A DNA stretch of 64,000 bases from an uncultured Subdoligranulum sp. (lineage in GTDB: Bacteria > Bacillota > Clostridia > Oscillospirales > Ruminococcaceae), in assembly GCF_963931595.1 (NCBI RefSeq), contig NZ_OZ007030.1, positions 2,224,481-2,288,480 of the forward strand, in the 5' to 3' direction. Under the pieces are notes generated by a model that ran no database searches, was not told the origin of the DNA, and was given only the letters and a program-made list of their open reading frames with translations. Numbering within the stretch: the stretch's first letter is position 1; every line of letters starts with the position of its first letter. This document shows, one piece after another, positions 25,062 through 32,482 of the stretch. Both the position numbers and the translations under genes were made by a program.

Positions 25062-25978
25062 CCGCCCGCCAGCGTCACCGAGGTGACATGGCAGACCTTG
25101 ACCCCCGCCGTGTCCGACGGGTCCATGGTAACAGTATACAGCCCTCTGCCGGTGGCTTCCACCGGGTAGGTGGTCCCGTCCACCGTCACTTCGGTGATGG
25201 CCGCGTCGTAGGTCACCTGCGCCTGGAATGCCAGCTGCAGGGGTTCATTTTTTTCAAAGAAGCGGTTCTCCCCCGCCGAGTTCAGCGTCACTTCATAGCG
25301 CACGGTCTTTTCCACCGCGCGGATAAGCAGCGCCAGGTCGGTGACGGTCAGCCGCCCGTCGGAATCCATATCCGCCGCCAGCCGCTGGGTGGTGTCCATG
25401 GAATCCAGCCCCACCATGTGGCGGGCAAAGAGGGCCACGTCGTCGTAGTCCACCAGGCTGTCGTCGTTGAGGTCGCCCTTTTTCTGCAGGCCGTAGACGA
25501 TGCCGCCGCCGATGACGGCCAGCAGGCCCACCACCAGCAGGGCGGCCAGGATGCGGCCCGCCTTTTTATTCAGCCAACGCCGGCGGATGGCCAGCAGCAC
25601 CAGCAGCAGAAGCAGCAGCACGATGCCCCCGGCAATATAAAAAACGGTGCGGTCCCGGGCCGGCACCTCGTCAATGCCCGCAGGGGGCGTGGGTGCGCTC
25701 TCCTGGGTGGCGGGGTTCACGGTGGCGGTGGGGGCCGGTGCGGGGGTAAGGGTGGGCGTTGCCGTGGGTACCGGCGTGGGGCTGGCCTGGGCCGTCCCGC
25801 TGCCCTGCCCGGCGCTGCTCCCCGGCCGTCTGGTGGCCTGGGGCGCGGTGCCGCTCTGGGCGCTGCCCGCCCCGGAGGTCACCGTGGGGGTGGCCGCCCA
25901 TGGCTGCCAGTCTCTTTTCCCCCGTACAGGAATGCGCCCGCGGTCCCACAGACCGGGTTTTTGTTTCCGGCGGCTCAC
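25053..25978 (-). pseudogene. Dockerin-containing membrane protein, C-terminally truncated
   Basis: About 305 residues of a surface protein. In order they show a Pro/Thr/Ala-rich linker, a membrane segment (VFYIAGGIVLLLLLLVLLAI), a basic loop, a second membrane segment, then a type I dockerin (GDLNDDSLVDYDDVALFARH and a second calcium loop DMDSDGRLTVTDLALL), and the start of an Ig-like beta domain that ends abruptly at the join near 25055. The GTG at 25978 is the only in-frame start; it lacks a signal peptide and a good ribosome site, so the N-terminus may also be damaged. Dockerins normally bind cohesins; none is seen here. Confidence 0.65.
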
Positions 25979-26066
25979 CGGGCAGGGCCGGCGCCGCCTG
26001 TTTTACAGTCCTTGCGGCTGCATGCGGACAAATCATCACATTTTGGCGCCGCAGCAGCCGAAATTC

Positions 26067-26095
26067 AGTATACCTTCTCTCCGCACAGGTATCAA
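26067..26095 (-). promoter_or_regulatory. Promoter upstream of the dockerin gene
   Basis: Minus strand TTGATA (26095-26090), 17-nt spacer, TATACT (26072-26067), giving a leader of about 80 nt to the GTG at 25978. Confidence 0.65.
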
Positions 26096-26190
26096 GAAGC
26101 AGGAAAATATTTGTTATAAAATAACATATTTTCGGAATGTTGCTCCAAAAGGCGGAAAAACGCAAGTTTTTTTGTTTCTTTATCCAAAGG

Positions 26191-26232
26191 AGCCGAAAAA
26201 ACACCGGCCATCCGTTACGGATGGCCGGTGCT
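26191..26232 (-). terminator. Phosphoketolase terminator
   Basis: Hairpin CACCGGCCATCC/GGATGGCCGGTG around GTTAC, followed on the minus strand by TTTTTT. Confidence 0.85.
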
Positions 26233-26272
26233 CTTATGTTACAAACCAGTCAGGCCGGGCGGGACGCGGGGA

Positions 26273-28630
26273 TCAGGACTCCCACTTCCAGTCCAGGATC
26301 TCGGGCAGATCCTGGCCCACTTCGTGGATGTAGTTCTTGTGCTCCACCAGCTTGTCGTTCATCTCCTGGACCAGGTAGGCGCCGCGGTTGCCCAGCTGAG
26401 GCAGATGCAGCACCGCATCCTTAACCAGATGGAAGCGGTCGATCTCGTTCTGCACGCGCATATCGAAGGGCGTGGTGATGGTGCCCTCCTCCTGATAGCC
26501 ATGGACGCTCAGGTTGCGGTTGGTGCGGTTGTAGGTCAGCTCGTGGATCAGGGTCGGATAGCCGTGGAACGCGAAGATGATGGGCTTGTCCTTGGTGAAC
26601 AGGGCATCATAGTCGGCGTCGGTGAGGCCGTGAGGATGCTTGGTGGCAGGCTCCAGCTTCATCAGGTCAACCACGTTGACCACACGGATCTTCAGTTCAG
26701 GCAGCGCCTTGCGCAGGATGCTGACGGCCGCCAGGGTCTCCAGCGTGGGGGTATCGCCGCAGCAGGCCATGACCACGTCGGGTTCCTGGCCGGCGTCGTT
26801 GGAAGCCCACTCCCAGATACCCACGCCCTGGGTGCAGTGCTTCACAGCCTGCTCCATGGTCAGCCACTGGGGCCGGGGATGCTTGGAGGTGACCAGCACG
26901 TTCACATAGTCACGGCTGCGGATGCAGTGATCGAAGCAGGACAGCAGGCAGTTGGCATCCGGCGGCAGATACAGGCGTACCACGTCCGCCTTCTTGTTGG
27001 CGATATGATCCAGGAAGCCGGGATCCTGATGGGTGAAGCCGTTGTGGTCCTGCTGCCAGACGTTGGAGGAGAGGATCAGGTTCAGAGAAGCGATGCTCTG
27101 ACGCCAGGGCAGCTGGTTGCAGACCTTGAGCCACTTGGCATGCTGGGCCACCATGGAGTCCACCACGCGGATGAAGCTCTCGTAGGAGGCGAAGAAGCCA
27201 TGACGGCCGGTGAGCAGGTAGCCTTCCAGCCAGCCCTCGCACATATGCTCGGACAGCATGGAGTCCATGATGCGGCCGTCGCTGGCCAGGAACTCGTCGC
27301 CGGGCACCGTGGTGGAGTTCCAGTCACGGTTGGTGGCTTCGAAGCACTTGTACAGACGGTTGGACATCGTCTCGTCAGGTCCGAAGATGCGGAAGTTCTT
27401 GGCGTCGGCGTTCAGGCGGAACAGGTCACGGATGTAGCCGCCCAGTTCGATCATATCCTGCTTTTCCACGCTGCCGGGGGCGGGCAGCTCCACGGCATAG
27501 TCCTTGAAGTCGGGGGTGCGCAGGTCACGCAGCAGCTTGCCGCCGTTGGCGTGGGGGTTGGCCGCGATGCGGCGGTCGCCCTTGGGCGCCAGTTCCTGCA
27601 GCTCGGGGATCAGGGTGCCGTTCTCGTCGAACAGCTCCTCGGGATGGTAGCTGCGCAGCCATTCCTCGATCTGCTTCAGGTGCTCTTCCTGATTGGGGGT
27701 GCCCACCGTGATGTCGATGGGAACCTGATGGGCGCGGAAGGTGCCCTCGATGGGCTTGCCGTCCACCACCTTCGGGCCGGTCCAGCCCTTGGGGGTGCGC
27801 AGCACGATCATCGGCCACTGGATGTGGCCCATCTCCTCGCCGGCGCGGGCACGGCGCTGGATGTCGTGGATCTCCTCGATGACGGTGTCCAGCGTCTCGG
27901 CCATCTTGGCGTGCATCGTCATGGGGTCGTCGCCCTCGACAAAGTAGGGCTTCCAGGAGCAGCCCAGGAAGAAGTGCTCGATCTCCTCGTGGGTCATGCG
28001 GCCGAAGATGGTGGGATTGGAAATCTTGTAGCCGTTCAGGTGCAGGATGGGCAGCACGGCGCCGTCACCCTTGGGGTTCAGGAACTTGTTGGACTGCCAG
28101 CTGGTGGCGAGAGGCCCGGTCTCGGCCTCGCCGTCGCCCACGGTAACCGCGGCGATCAGGTCGGGGTTGTCAAAGACAGCGCCGAAGGCATGGGCGATGG
28201 AGTAGCCCAGTTCGCCGCCCTCGTTGATGGAGCCCGGGGTCTCGGGGGCCACGTGGCTGGAGATGCCGCCCGGGAAGCTGAACTGCTTGAACAGACGGCG
28301 CATGCCTTCCTCGTCACGGCTGATGTTGGGGTAGACCTCGCTGTAGGTGCCGTCCAGGTAGGCGTTGGCCACAAAGAAGTTGCCGCCGTGACCCGGACCG
28401 GAGATCAGGATGAGGTCCTGGTCATACTTCTTGATAATGCGGTTCAGGTGCACGTACACAAAGTTCTGACCGGGTACGGTGCCCCAGTGCCCGACAATCT
28501 TCTTCTTCACGTCATCGCGGGTGAGCGGACGGCGCAGGAGAGGATTGTCCAGCAGGTAGAGCTGTCCCGCTGCCAGGTAGTTGGCAGCACGCCAGTAGGC
28601 GTTGATCTTTTGCAGTTCGGTGCTGTTCAT
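26273..28630 (-). CDS. xfp: Xylulose-5-phosphate/fructose-6-phosphate phosphoketolase
   Basis: A 785-residue thiamine-diphosphate enzyme that splits xylulose 5-phosphate (and often fructose 6-phosphate) with phosphate to acetyl phosphate. Conserved blocks are [21 protein letters not shown] split over residues near 75-95, the ThDP motif [26 protein letters not shown], and the C-terminal [16 protein letters not shown] block. Length matches the family. ATG 28630 is set by AAAGGA nine bases upstream. It has its own promoter and terminator, and fits with the pentose-degrading genes at 38.6-41 and 55.6-60.2 kb. Confidence 0.95.
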   Translation of the reverse strand: MNSTELQKINAYWRAANYLAAGQLYLLDNPLLRRPLTRDDVKKKIVGHWGTVPGQNFVYVHLNRIIKKYDQDLILISGPGHGGNFFVANAYLDGTYSEVYPNISRDEEGMRRLFKQFSFPGGISSHVAPETPGSINEGGELGYSIAHAFGAVFDNPDLIAAVTVGDGEAETGPLATSWQSNKFLNPKGDGAVLPILHLNGYKISNPTIFGRMTHEEIEHFFLGCSWKPYFVEGDDPMTMHAKMAETLDTVIEEIHDIQRRARAGEEMGHIQWPMIVLRTPKGWTGPKVVDGKPIEGTFRAHQVPIDITVGTPNQEEHLKQIEEWLRSYHPEELFDENGTLIPELQELAPKGDRRIAANPHANGGKLLRDLRTPDFKDYAVELPAPGSVEKQDMIELGGYIRDLFRLNADAKNFRIFGPDETMSNRLYKCFEATNRDWNSTTVPGDEFLASDGRIMDSMLSEHMCEGWLEGYLLTGRHGFFASYESFIRVVDSMVAQHAKWLKVCNQLPWRQSIASLNLILSSNVWQQDHNGFTHQDPGFLDHIANKKADVVRLYLPPDANCLLSCFDHCIRSRDYVNVLVTSKHPRPQWLTMEQAVKHCTQGVGIWEWASNDAGQEPDVVMACCGDTPTLETLAAVSILRKALPELKIRVVNVVDLMKLEPATKHPHGLTDADYDALFTKDKPIIFAFHGYPTLIHELTYNRTNRNLSVHGYQEEGTITTPFDMRVQNEIDRFHLVKDAVLHLPQLGNRGAYLVQEMNDKLVEHKNYIHEVGQDLPEILDWKWES

Positions 28631-28694
28631 GATCATCTGTCCTTTCTCAATAAATTCGGCCCTCGAGTGATACTGAGCCCTTTTTTCATTTTCT

Positions 28695-28723
28695 ATCATA
28701 CTGCGCACAGTGCATGTCGTCAA
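28695..28723 (-). promoter_or_regulatory. Phosphoketolase promoter
   Basis: Minus strand TTGACG (28723-28718), 17-nt spacer, TATGAT (28700-28695). Confidence 0.75.
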
Positions 28724-28789
28724 GCCATCCGTCACAAAGTTTTTGCCTGTTTTTCCTTTTTGCCGGGCCGCTCCGGATTTTTTCAGCAC

Positions 28790-28822
28790 AAAAAAGGGCA
28801 GCCGCCCGAAAGCGGCTGCCCT
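28790..28822 (-). terminator. Glycogen synthase terminator
   Basis: Hairpin GGGCAGCCGC/GCGGCTGCCC with TTTTTT on the minus strand. It also separates this gene from the phosphoketolase promoter. Confidence 0.85.
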
Positions 28823-28841
28823 GCAACGGACAAAACAGCGA

Positions 28842-30788
28842 TTACCACGGAGTCAGTTCCAGGTAGAGGTCCTTGTACTGACGGGCGGAGTTCTGCCAGG
28901 AAACATCCTTGGCCATATCCCGCTGGACCACCTCGTCCCAGTGGTAGCGGTTGACAAAGTACTCGGTCTTGGCGCGGTTGACGGCGTCCAGCAGCAGGCC
29001 GGCATCGTAGCGGTCGAAGGTGAAGCCATTGCCCTCGCCGTTGAAGACGTTGTAGGGCTCCACGGTATCCTTCAGGCCGCCGGTCTCCCGCACGATGGGC
29101 AGCGTGCCGTAGTGCATGGCGTTGAGCTGGGTCAGGCCGCAGGGCTCAAACCGGGAGGGCACCAGCAGCGCGTCGGCGCCCGCATAGATGCGGTGGGCGC
29201 GGGACTCGTCGTACTGGATGCAGGCGCTGAACATGCCGCGGTAGACGTTCTCGTAGTAGCGGAAGGTGTCCTCGTACTGCTTGTCGCCGGTGCCCAGCAC
29301 GATGACCTGGGTGTTGCCGTCCATCAGTTCGGGGACGATGGCGTTCACCAGGTCCAGGCCCTTCTGGTTGGTCAGGCGGGAGATCAGGCCGATGACAAAC
29401 TTGCCCTGATCCTGCACCAGACCCAGTTCCTGCTGCAAAGCCAGCTTGTTCTGCCACTTGTGGTCCAGCACGTTGGTGATGTCGTAGTTCACCGCCAGGG
29501 CCGGGTCGGTGGCGGGGTTCCACATGCCGTAGTCGATGCCGTTCACGATCCCCCGCAGCTTGTAGCTGTGGTAGCGCAGGTGGTCCTCCAGCTTTTCGCC
29601 GTACTCGGGGGTCTGGATCTCCCAGGCGTAGGTACCGCTCACCGTGGTGATGCGGTCGGCGTAGGCCAGGCCGCCCTTGAGCATGTTGGCATCCTCATAG
29701 CCCTGCTTCAGCGCGCCCATGTTGAACACTTCGTCGGGCAGGCCGGTCCAGTATTTCAGGGTGGGGATGTTGTAGATGCCCTGGAACCGCAGGTTGTGGA
29801 TGGTCAGTATCGTCTTGGCGTGGCCCACCGGCGTGCCCTGGAACATGGTGCGCAGATACACCGGCACCAGCGCCGCCTGCCAGTCGTGGCAGTGGATGAT
29901 GTCGGGGATCCAGTTCATGTAGTTCAGCGCCGCCAGCGCCGCCTTGCTGAAGTAGCAGTACTTGGGGATATCGTCCACCAGACTGATGTAGGGATTGCCC
30001 GAAGAGAAGAACTCCTGGTTGTCGATGAAGTCGTAGACCACACCGTCCCAGACATACTCCATGATACCCACATAATAGCTGCGGCCCGTCAGGCCCAGGT
30101 CCATGTAAAATTCGCCGCGGTAGACCATCTTGTCCTGGTACTGCTGGGGGATGCAGGCGTACCGGGGCAGAATCACCCGGACATCACAGTTCTGCTTCAC
30201 CAGTTCCCGGGGCAAAGCGTACATCACGTCGCCCAGACCGCCGGTCTTCACAAAGGGATGGCATTCCGAACCGATGAACGCAATGCTTCTGCGGGGTGTA
30301 TCATAATAATAGGTTTCCATGGCGGGTACCTCCTCCGGCTGGATCTCTGTTTCCACAGGCGCCGGGGTCTCCTCCACAGGGGCCGGGGCGGGGTTTGCTT
30401 CGGGTTGGACGGCCTTTTCCTCAACCGCCGCAGGCTTTGCCTCGGGGGCCGGGATGTTTTCCCCGGTCACTGCGGGCGCCGCCTCGGTCACCGCGGGCTC
30501 TTCCTTGGGCGCCGCGGCCTTGGTCTTCTTCGCCGTCGTCTTTCTGGCTGCCGGTTTCTTGGCTGCCGGCTTGTCCGCCTTGGCGGGGGCCGGTTTCTTC
30601 GCGGTCTTTTTGGCCGCAGGAGCTTCGGCCGGGGTGTCCGTCGCCGGTGCTGCGGGCTGGACCGGTTCGGCAGCTTCCGGCTTGGCCGGAGCGGCCGGGG
30701 CGGTCTTGACGGCCGGGGCTGCCTTCTTGGCGGCCGGCGCAGCCTTGGCCGGTTGCTTCTTGGTGGATGCGGGTTGTTTCCGTGCCAT
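28842..30788 (-). CDS. glgA: Glycogen synthase (GT5) with Lys/Ala/Pro-rich N-terminal extension
   Basis: A 648-residue protein. Residues about 1-156 are a low-complexity extension of AKK, PAAKK and APA repeats (first half basic, histone H1-like; second half acidic with Glu/Pro). From about residue 167 comes a normal GT5 glycogen synthase: [21 protein letters not shown] with the ADP-glucose-binding KTGGLGDV, and a C-terminal [17 protein letters not shown] motif. It extends glycogen from ADP-glucose. ATG 30788 has an AAAGGAAG site, but an internal in-frame ATG at 30320 with a strong GGAGGAGGT would give a normal 492-residue enzyme. Other glg genes are not in the window. Confidence 0.9.
   Translation of the reverse strand: MARKQPASTKKQPAKAAPAAKKAAPAVKTAPAAPAKPEAAEPVQPAAPATDTPAEAPAAKKTAKKPAPAKADKPAAKKPAARKTTAKKTKAAAPKEEPAVTEAAPAVTGENIPAPEAKPAAVEEKAVQPEANPAPAPVEETPAPVETEIQPEEVPAMETYYYDTPRRSIAFIGSECHPFVKTGGLGDVMYALPRELVKQNCDVRVILPRYACIPQQYQDKMVYRGEFYMDLGLTGRSYYVGIMEYVWDGVVYDFIDNQEFFSSGNPYISLVDDIPKYCYFSKAALAALNYMNWIPDIIHCHDWQAALVPVYLRTMFQGTPVGHAKTILTIHNLRFQGIYNIPTLKYWTGLPDEVFNMGALKQGYEDANMLKGGLAYADRITTVSGTYAWEIQTPEYGEKLEDHLRYHSYKLRGIVNGIDYGMWNPATDPALAVNYDITNVLDHKWQNKLALQQELGLVQDQGKFVIGLISRLTNQKGLDLVNAIVPELMDGNTQVIVLGTGDKQYEDTFRYYENVYRGMFSACIQYDESRAHRIYAGADALLVPSRFEPCGLTQLNAMHYGTLPIVRETGGLKDTVEPYNVFNGEGNGFTFDRYDAGLLLDAVNRAKTEYFVNRYHWDEVVQRDMAKDVSWQNSARQYKDLYLELTPW
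30320..30336 (-). promoter_or_regulatory. Internal ribosome binding site and start in glgA
   Basis: GGAGGAGGT (minus strand, 30336-30328) lies seven bases before in-frame ATG 30320 (Met157), exactly where the extension meets the catalytic domain. It may yield a second, short isoform. Confidence 0.55.
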
Positions 30789-30959
30789 ATGGTCTCTTCC
30801 TTTCGATTGCTCGTTCACACACCGCGCCTGCGGTGTCCGGCCCCGGAACGGCTCCACCGTTCCATGAGCCTATACCAAATCTTAACATATTCCCGTTGAA
30901 ATTTCAATCGAAAACAGGCGTTTACCGCCGAACCATCGGCCCGGCACGACGGTTTCCGA

Positions 30960-30988
30960 TTGAAAAAGCACGTCTTTTCCCGTATAAT
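30960..30988 (+). promoter_or_regulatory. Promoter of the cobalamin-riboswitch transcript
   Basis: TTGAAA (30960-30965), 17-nt spacer, consensus TATAAT (30983-30988). Transcription would begin at the 5' edge of the riboswitch. Confidence 0.8.
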
Positions 30989-30992
30989 GGAA

Positions 30993-31155
30993 CCCGTCCG
31001 AAGAGGAAGCGGGTGAAATTCCCGCGCGAGCCCGTCGCCGTGTTCCGCATACAGACAGGTCTTTCTGCCCGGTTCCGCAAGCCGGGGACAAGCCATTGGG
31101 CCACGAACCCGAGAAGGCGAGAGACCCCGCGGTCAGCCGGAATATTTTTCGGACC
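30993..31155 (+). promoter_or_regulatory. Cobalamin riboswitch
   Basis: The stretch has the conserved order of a cobalamin aptamer: GGAAGCGGGTGAAATTCCCG (31005-31024), CGCGAGCCCGTCGCCGTG (about 31025-31042), AAGCCATTGGGCC...AACCCGAGAAGGCG (about 31090-31119), and GGTCAGCCGGAATA (about 31131-31144), matching the consensus GGUGAAAUUCC, GCCACUG...GGGAAGGC and AGUCAGAAUACC elements. It lies between a strong promoter and the DUF4430 lipoprotein gene. The stretch 31156-31200 is GC-rich with a CCGGGC/GCCCGG pairing and may be the expression platform, but I cannot say whether control is by termination or translation. Confidence 0.85.
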
Positions 31156-31223
31156 CCTTTTCCGGGCATGCCGCGCGCACCGGCCCGCCCGGACCCATTT
31201 TACCGAACAAGGAGAGAACTAGC

Positions 31224-31724
31224 ATGCAGAAAAAATCCCTGAAACGCACCCTGTCCCTGCTGGTCTGCAGCGCGCTGATTGCGGCGGCCGCGCTGTGCAC
31301 CGGCTGCTCCGGCCAGAGCACCGCTCCGTCCGACACCTCCCCGGTGAGCGAGGCCGCCACCAGCGAAGCGGCCCCCGCTGCCACCGAAGCCCCCGCCACC
31401 GCCGACACCGCCGCTGCGGCCCAGGTGCTGGGCGAGGGTGCCACCGCCTTTACCTTCACGGTGGTGGACGGCGACGGCAACGAGACGGATTACGAGATCC
31501 ACACCGACGCCCAGACGGTGGGCGACGCCCTGACCGAGCTGGGCCTGATCGAGGGCGAGGACAGTGAGTACGGCCTGTACGTCAAGACGGTGAACGGCGT
31601 CACCGCCGACTACGATACCGACGGCCACTACTGGGCCTTCTATGTGGACGGCGAATACGCCCAGACCGGCGTGGATGCCACCCAGGTCACCGCCGGGGCA
31701 AGCTACGCCTTCAAAGTGGAGTAA
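31224..31724 (+). CDS. DUF4430 lipoprotein, probable surface cobamide-binding protein
   Basis: A 166-residue lipoprotein: basic start, hydrophobic stretch, lipobox with Cys28 in LCTGC, then an Ala/Thr/Glu/Pro-rich linker (to about residue 70) and a DUF4430 domain ending GHYWAFYVDGEYAQTGVDAT. DUF4430 is also the C-terminal domain of intrinsic factor/transcobalamin, and its placement directly behind a cobalamin riboswitch and before an ECF S component supports a role in cobamide capture outside the membrane (inference). An AAGGAGAG site precedes ATG 31224. Confidence 0.8.
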   Translation: MQKKSLKRTLSLLVCSALIAAAALCTGCSGQSTAPSDTSPVSEAATSEAAPAATEAPATADTAAAAQVLGEGATAFTFTVVDGDGNETDYEIHTDAQTVGDALTELGLIEGEDSEYGLYVKTVNGVTADYDTDGHYWAFYVDGEYAQTGVDATQVTAGASYAFKVE

Positions 31725-31725
31725 G

Positions 31726-32244
31726 ATGAAACTTTCGGTCCGGGAGATCGCCGTCTTCGGCATGCTGGGGGCGCTGATGTACGCCTCCAAGGTGCTGATG
31801 GAGGCCCTGCCCAACGTCCACCTGCTGGGGGTCTTTGTGGTGGCGCTGACGGTGGTCTACCGCAAAAAAGCCCTCTACCCCATTTACACCTATGTGCTGA
31901 TCAACGGCCTGATGGCGGGCTTTGCCCTGTGGTGGCTGCCCTACCTCTATCTGTGGGCCGTGCTGTGGGCGTGGGTCATGCTGCTGCCCCGGCAGCTGCC
32001 GCCCCGCATCCGGCCGGCGGTGTACATGGCGGTCTGCGCGGCCCACGGCTTTCTGTTCGGCACGCTGTACGCCCCCGCCCAGGCGCTGCTCTTCGGGCTG
32101 GATTTCCGTGGCATGATCGCCTGGATCCTGGCCGGACTGCCCTGGGACTTCGTCCACGGCGTCAGCAACTTTTTCTGCGGGCTGCTCATCTGCCCGCTCA
32201 TCGCCCTGCTGCGGAAGGCCGAAAGTCTGGCATACAAATCCTGA
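31726..32244 (+). CDS. ECF transporter S component (probable cobalamin/cobamide uptake)
   Basis: A 172-residue, strongly hydrophobic protein with about five to six membrane helices. It begins MKLSVREIAVFGMLGALMYA, the usual S-component N-terminus with an Ala-rich first helix that contacts the ECF T component. It starts two bases after the lipoprotein stop, so the two genes are coupled and share the riboswitch. The energising EcfA/A'/T module is not in the window and is presumably shared. Vitamin specificity is inferred from the riboswitch, not from residues. Confidence 0.8.
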   Translation: MKLSVREIAVFGMLGALMYASKVLMEALPNVHLLGVFVVALTVVYRKKALYPIYTYVLINGLMAGFALWWLPYLYLWAVLWAWVMLLPRQLPPRIRPAVYMAVCAAHGFLFGTLYAPAQALLFGLDFRGMIAWILAGLPWDFVHGVSNFFCGLLICPLIALLRKAESLAYKS

Positions 32245-32246
32245 AG

Positions 32247-32285
32247 AAAAAGCGGAGGCTGTTCAGAAGAACAGCCTCCGCTTTT
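32247..32285 (+). terminator. Terminator after the ECF S component gene
   Basis: Perfect hairpin AAAGCGGAGGCTGTTC and its complement around AGAA, then TTTTGTG. Confidence 0.85.
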
Positions 32286-32288
32286 GTG

Positions 32289-32463
32289 TTATTCCGCTGT
32301 CTGTGCCGCCCGCAGCAGTTCCTCCGGCGGCAAGCCGAAAAGCCGTGCCAGTGCCAGCGGGTTGGTGGTGCCGGGGTCGGATTTCCCGCTCTCCCACTTG
32401 GAGACCGCCTGCCGGCTGACCCCCAGTATATCGGAAAAGTTCCGGTTGCGGGAAAGGTTTTGT
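32289..32463 (-). pseudogene. XRE-type helix-turn-helix regulator, C-terminal fragment
   Basis: A 57-codon open stretch ending at TAA 32291-32289 encodes the second half of an XRE DNA-binding domain: FSDILGVSRQAVSKWESGK, then NPLALARLFGLPPEELLRAA. An in-frame TGA and unrelated sequence lie immediately upstream (about 32465), so the N-terminal half of the helix-turn-helix is missing and there is no start codon. It abuts the 3' end of the beta-galactosidase gene. Confidence 0.75.
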
Positions 32464-32482
32464 CAGCCAAGGGGGCCGGGGT

